Shown: positions 18,923 through 22,157 of the stretch, piece by piece
How positions within the stretch are numbered: the stretch's first letter is position 1
Layout: the number at the start of each line of letters is the position of its first letter
DNA from: a virus
Length of the DNA: 22,157 bases
IMG/VR virus record: IMGVR_UViG_3300032322_000170
Coordinates: 1 to 22,157 of that record
Direction: 5' to 3' (one strand)
The notes under the pieces: generated by a model
Seen by the model: only the letters and a program-made list of their open reading frames with translations
Database searches by the model: none
Told to the model about the DNA's origin: nothing
Position numbers and translations under genes: made by a program

Positions 18923-21400
18923 ATGCCTCGTTTATCTAAAATTGGAACGGCTTGTTTATCTGCCTTTGGCTTTAGTGCTGGTGGTGGAATTACTTCTAAT
19001 TATTTAGTTGTCGCTGGCGGAGGTGGCGGAGGCGGTGCTTATGTTGGTGGCGGAGGCGGTGCTGGTGGATTGCTTACAGGAACAATAACATTAGCACCTG
19101 ACACAAGTTATACAGTTACAGTTGGAGCAGGAGGTATTGGAGGTGGTACTCCAAGACCAGGAATAGCTACAAACGGAAGTAACTCATCATTTTCCACAAT
19201 AACATCTACAGGCGGTGGTTTTGGTGGATCTAGTGGTGTTAGCACAACTTATGCACAAGCTGGAAATGGCGGATCAGGTGGCGGTTCAGGTGCGGCTGGA
19301 AGCCCTACAAATCTATACGGAACTGGCATAAGCGGTCAAGGAAATGCTGGTGGTTCAGGCTATGATGGTTTATTTGTTTTTACAGCTTGTGGCGGTGGCG
19401 GTGGTGCTGGCGCAGTAGGCGGAAATTCAGGTACATCATCTTTAGATACTAGCGGTGGTAATGGTGGAATTGGTATAGCTTCTTCTATTACAGGATCAAG
19501 TGTTTACTATGCTGGCGGAGGTGGTGCTGGAACGGATAAAGGCGCAGGGGCTCTTGCTGGCTCTGCTGGAACAGGCGGTAATGGTGGCGGAGGAAATGGT
19601 CAAGCCTTTAATGGAACTGCGGCAACTGCTGGAACTGCCAATTTAGGTGGTGGTGGTGGCGGTAGTGGCGGAGATAGCGTAGGAGCAAATGGCGGTTCAG
19701 GCGTAGTAATTATTTCCTATCTTGGCGCACAGCAATTTGGTGGCGGAACAGTCACAACTGATGGCACAAATACAATCCATACCTTCACAACTTCAGGAAC
19801 TTTAAGCCCTTTAAGCTCTTTAACTGCAAGCTATTTAGTTGTGGCTGGAGGCGGATCAGGTGGAGGCGCAGGAGGCGGAGGCGGAGCAGGTGGCTTGTTA
19901 TCAGGATCAGGTTTATTGCTTGATACAAACTCCATATATACAGTAACAGTCGGTGCTGGCGGTGCTGCTACAGGTGCTGCAAGCAATGGAAATCAAGGTT
20001 CTAGTTCTTCAATATTATCTATTTCAGCAACTGGCGGTGGATTTGGAGCTAGGTTTTATAACAATGGTGGTAATGGCGGATCAGGCGGTGGTGCTGGTTT
20101 AAGTGATACTGGCGCAACATTAACTGGCGGTACAGGAGTTTCAGGGCAGGGTAATAATGGTGGCAGTAATGGTGGATTTGGTTCAACACCTTTCCCTATG
20201 GGCGGTGGCGGTGGTGCTGGCGCAGCAGGACAAGCAGCACCTTCTAGTTCACAATCGGGTGCTGGCGGTGCTGGGTCTGCAAACTCAATAAGTGGCTCTA
20301 GCGTTACCTATGCTGGAGGCGGAGGTGGTGGTAGCACATTGCAAGGAGCTTCTCCTGGTGCTGGTGGTACTGGCGGAGGCGGTGCTGGAGGCTCAAGCGG
20401 TAATAGTGGAAGTGCTGGTTCTGCTAATACTGGCGGTGGCGGTGGCGGCGGTGGAAATAATAATGGAGTAGGCGGTGCTGGAGGATCAGGCATCGTAATT
20501 ATTAGCTATGCTGGTAGCCAACAAATGGGTGGCGGAACAGTTACTTCTAGCGGTGGAAATACAATCCATTCCTTCACAAGTAGTGGAAGTTTATTACCAG
20601 TAATTCAATATTTAATAGTTGCTGGCGGAGGCGGTGCAACATTCGCTGGTGGCGGTGCTGGTGGCTTATTAACTGGCACAACATCCTTAATTTCAGGAAC
20701 AAATTACACTATAGTAATTGGGGCAGGAGGCGTTGGAAAAACTTATTCTTCAAGAGAAAAAGGCGGAAACGGCTCAAATTCAACTGGTTTTTCATTAACC
20801 GCTACTGGCGGTGGTGGCGGTGGAATAACTGATGGAGGCTCACCTGCCGTAAACGGAGCAAACGGAGGTTCAGGTGGGGCAGGTGCGGCTGATGGTGCAA
20901 CAACATCTTCTGGCGGTACTGGAACTTCAGGACAAGGTAATAATGGTGGTGGCAATGGCGGTTTTTTAGGGCCTCCTTATGCATCAGGCGGTGGCGGAGG
21001 TGCTGGCGCAGTCGGAGCTTCAGCAAGTGGTGCAAATTCTGCTGGAAATGGTGGTGTTGGTTTAGCTTCATCAATTACTGGATCTAGCGTTTTTTATGCT
21101 GGCGGTGGCGGTGGAGGTTATGCAGCAGCGACAAGTTCTCCTGCTGGAACTGGCGGTAACGGAGGTGGAGGTGCAGGAAATAATTCAGGAAATGGAACTG
21201 CTGGAACGAATAACACAGGTGGCGGTGGCGGTGGATCAACTGCTGGTACAACTGTTGGCGGTAATGGAGGTTCAGGTATAGTAATCTTATCAATTCCAAC
21301 AGTAAGATATTCAGGTACAACTACAGGATCACCAACAGTAACAACTAGCGGAACAAATACAATCTTAACTTACACAAGTAGCGGTTCATATACAGCTTAA
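18923..21400 (+). CDS. Polyglycine-rich receptor-binding protein with three long repeats, 825 aa
   Basis: Begins at the base after the fibre stop. After a short N-terminus (1-26), three homologous units of about 260-280 residues start at residues 27, 304 and 563, each opening YLVVAGGG or YLIVAGGG. Each unit runs through GGAGGLL, a YTVTVGAGG strand, long Gly runs, SGQGN, GSSVxYAGGGG and GGSGIVIISY, and the first two end GGGTVT...NTIHTFT. Gly stretches like these form polyglycine-II helix sandwiches in the gp38 adhesins of T2- and S16-type phages, whose loops decide host range. The role as adhesin is inferred from composition and place after a fibre gene. The DNA repeats make unit gain or loss by recombination likely. 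Confidence 0.88.
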   Translation: MPRLSKIGTACLSAFGFSAGGGITSNYLVVAGGGGGGGAYVGGGGGAGGLLTGTITLAPDTSYTVTVGAGGIGGGTPRPGIATNGSNSSFSTITSTGGGFGGSSGVSTTYAQAGNGGSGGGSGAAGSPTNLYGTGISGQGNAGGSGYDGLFVFTACGGGGGAGAVGGNSGTSSLDTSGGNGGIGIASSITGSSVYYAGGGGAGTDKGAGALAGSAGTGGNGGGGNGQAFNGTAATAGTANLGGGGGGSGGDSVGANGGSGVVIISYLGAQQFGGGTVTTDGTNTIHTFTTSGTLSPLSSLTASYLVVAGGGSGGGAGGGGGAGGLLSGSGLLLDTNSIYTVTVGAGGAATGAASNGNQGSSSSILSISATGGGFGARFYNNGGNGGSGGGAGLSDTGATLTGGTGVSGQGNNGGSNGGFGSTPFPMGGGGGAGAAGQAAPSSSQSGAGGAGSANSISGSSVTYAGGGGGGSTLQGASPGAGGTGGGGAGGSSGNSGSAGSANTGGGGGGGGNNNGVGGAGGSGIVIISYAGSQQMGGGTVTSSGGNTIHSFTSSGSLLPVIQYLIVAGGGGATFAGGGAGGLLTGTTSLISGTNYTIVIGAGGVGKTYSSREKGGNGSNSTGFSLTATGGGGGGITDGGSPAVNGANGGSGGAGAADGATTSSGGTGTSGQGNNGGGNGGFLGPPYASGGGGGAGAVGASASGANSAGNGGVGLASSITGSSVFYAGGGGGGYAAATSSPAGTGGNGGGGAGNNSGNGTAGTNNTGGGGGGSTAGTTVGGNGGSGIVILSIPTVRYSGTTTGSPTVTTSGTNTILTYTSSGSYTA
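19001..21300 (+). repeat. Three tandem long repeats coding for glycine-rich units
   Basis: Unit starts at 19001, 19832 and 20609. Conservation is clear at the protein level and in short DNA blocks such as GGTGGCGG. The units differ in the variable stretches between Gly runs. A further glycine-rich segment begins near 22120 in the next fibre gene. Confidence 0.75.
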
Positions 21401-21410
21401 AGGAGCAATC

Positions 21411-21761
21411 ATGGCGCATTATGCAAAAGTAGAAAACGGAGTAGTAACTCAAGTCATTGTTGCAGAACAAGACTTTATTGATAGTGGAGTTGTAGGTCAT
21501 GGCTGGGTACAAACTAGCTATAACACTCGTGGCGGCGTTCATTATGGACAAGACGGACAGCCTGATGGCGGAGTTGCCCTAAACAAGAATTATGCTGGAA
21601 TTGGATATACCTACGATGGCACAGGATTTGCTTCACCAAAACCATACCCTAGTTGGACATTAAACCAAGATAGTTACCTTTGGGAAGCTCCAGTAGCCAT
21701 GCCTACAGACGGAAAACAGTACAACTGGAATGAAGATACACAATCTTGGGTTGCTATTTAA
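21411..21761 (+). CDS. Tail-fibre accessory protein, 116 aa
   Basis: AAAGGAGCA site. Starts AHYAKVENGVVTQVIVAEQDF, then WVQTSYNTRGGVHY and AGIGYTYD, and ends PYPSWTLNQDSYLWEAPVAMP, then WNEDTQSWV. This pattern is common in cyanophages and other aquatic phages next to tail-fibre genes, where it is taken as a fibre-associated or fibre-assembly protein. All-beta, with many Trp and Tyr. Its place between two fibre genes supports that. Exact function unknown. Confidence 0.85.
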   Translation: MAHYAKVENGVVTQVIVAEQDFIDSGVVGHGWVQTSYNTRGGVHYGQDGQPDGGVALNKNYAGIGYTYDGTGFASPKPYPSWTLNQDSYLWEAPVAMPTDGKQYNWNEDTQSWVAI

Positions 21762-21771
21762 GGAATAAATC

Positions 21772-22157
21772 ATGTCCGACTTAATATTTTTAGCTCCTTC
21801 AGGCGGTTCAGTAACATTAACTAATGCTGATACAGCAAGTGATGTAACTTTAACCCTTCCTGCACAAAATGGAACTGTATTAATAACAGATAGCAGCAAT
21901 AACCTTACTGTTAATAATTTGACTGTTACTGGTCAAGGCTCATTTACATCTACTGGTGCTGTTTTACTACCAGTAGGCAATACTGTACAAAGGCCATCTT
22001 CTCCTGTAAACGGCATGATTCGCTATAACACAGATTCTAGCGGTTATTTTGAAGGATACGCAGGAAATCAATGGGTAAAACTATCTTCCACTACTCCTCC
22101 AAACTACAATATTTCTGCTTTAGCTGTTGCTGGTGGCGGTTCAGGTGGTAGCTGGAA
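21772..22157 (+). CDS. Tail-fibre-like protein, cut by the window end
   Basis: At least 128 residues; the gene runs past the window edge. AAGGAA site. The N-terminal SGGSVTLTNADTASDVTLTLP and GTVLITDSSNNLTVNNLTVTG is a fibre shaft start. Then LLPVGNTVQRPSSPVNGMIRYNTDSSGYFEGYAGNQWVKL follows, a well-known phage fibre motif (PVG.T.QRP..P..GM.RYNT...FEGY...W). Near the edge LAVAGGGSGGSW begins a glycine-rich unit like those of the 825-residue adhesin. So a second receptor-binding protein of mixed make-up is likely. Confidence 0.85.
   Translation, partial: MSDLIFLAPSGGSVTLTNADTASDVTLTLPAQNGTVLITDSSNNLTVNNLTVTGQGSFTSTGAVLLPVGNTVQRPSSPVNGMIRYNTDSSGYFEGYAGNQWVKLSSTTPPNYNISALAVAGGGSGGSW

Noticed and set aside
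20308-20493. Minus-strand Pro-rich reading frame opposite the glycine-rich gene
   Set aside because: It is the mirror of GGN glycine codons, with no ribosome site and no coherent gene order on that strand.
18923-21400. CRISPR array or diversity-generating retroelement in the repeats
   Set aside because: The repeats are coding, long and imperfect, without regular spacers; no reverse transcriptase or template repeat is seen in the window.
1-22157. tRNA genes, integrase, attachment sites, insertion sequences
   Set aside because: I looked on both strands for cloverleaf motifs, recombinase motifs and terminal repeats and found none I could support; absence by eye is not proof.

Overview
The window is one continuous piece of a tailed-phage genome (Caudoviricetes) of moderate, AT-leaning composition. 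The head genes follow the P22 podovirus plan: small terminase, large terminase, a P22-type portal with a long helical C-terminus, a scaffold-like protein, and a P22-type coat with an insertion domain. I see no bacterial housekeeping gene, rRNA or tRNA. The GH19 endolysin, the YdaS/Cro-like regulator, the DUF1376 replication protein and the Shine-Dalgarno sites point to a Gram-negative host. A freshwater betaproteobacterium is my guess, from resemblance to uncultured freshwater phages; it is inference only.

Layout. (1) 50-798, rightward: GH19 endolysin and a small charged protein. (2) 799-886: a gap between convergent genes holding nested inverted repeats with a possible pseudoknot; the stop codons of both flanking genes lie in its outer stem. 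(3) 887-3661, leftward: an early operon of tightly coupled genes, including a membrane peptide, a Sak3-type annealing protein, a YqaJ exonuclease, a small protein with an SSB-like acidic tail, and an exported Cys-rich mini-peptide. (4) 3662-3809: a divergent control region with three related operator-like repeats. (5) 3810-6563, rightward early operon: Cro-like regulator, DUF1376 initiator carrying iteron-like repeats, a possible helicase loader, and three nuclease-like proteins. (6) 6550-6873: one small gene with its own promoter and hairpin. (7) 6900-8574: Cys-cluster protein, phage GroES, and a run of very small, mostly basic proteins. (8) 8582-14991: packaging and head genes, preceded by a tandem repeat directly upstream of the small terminase. 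(9) 15044-22157: putative virion surface proteins, a long fibre, an 825-residue polyglycine adhesin with three repeats, an accessory fibre protein, and a further fibre gene cut by the window edge.

How it fits together. The Cro-like protein probably acts on the divergent operators to switch off both early operons. The leftward operon supplies recombination proteins and the rightward one supplies replication and nuclease functions. Late transcription probably starts at promoters near 6550 and 12702. The phage-encoded GroES probably works with host GroEL, and the P22-type coat is a plausible substrate. No integrase, CI-type repressor, holin, spanin or P22 tail-completion gene is visible, so lifestyle and the rest of the tail cannot be settled from this window.
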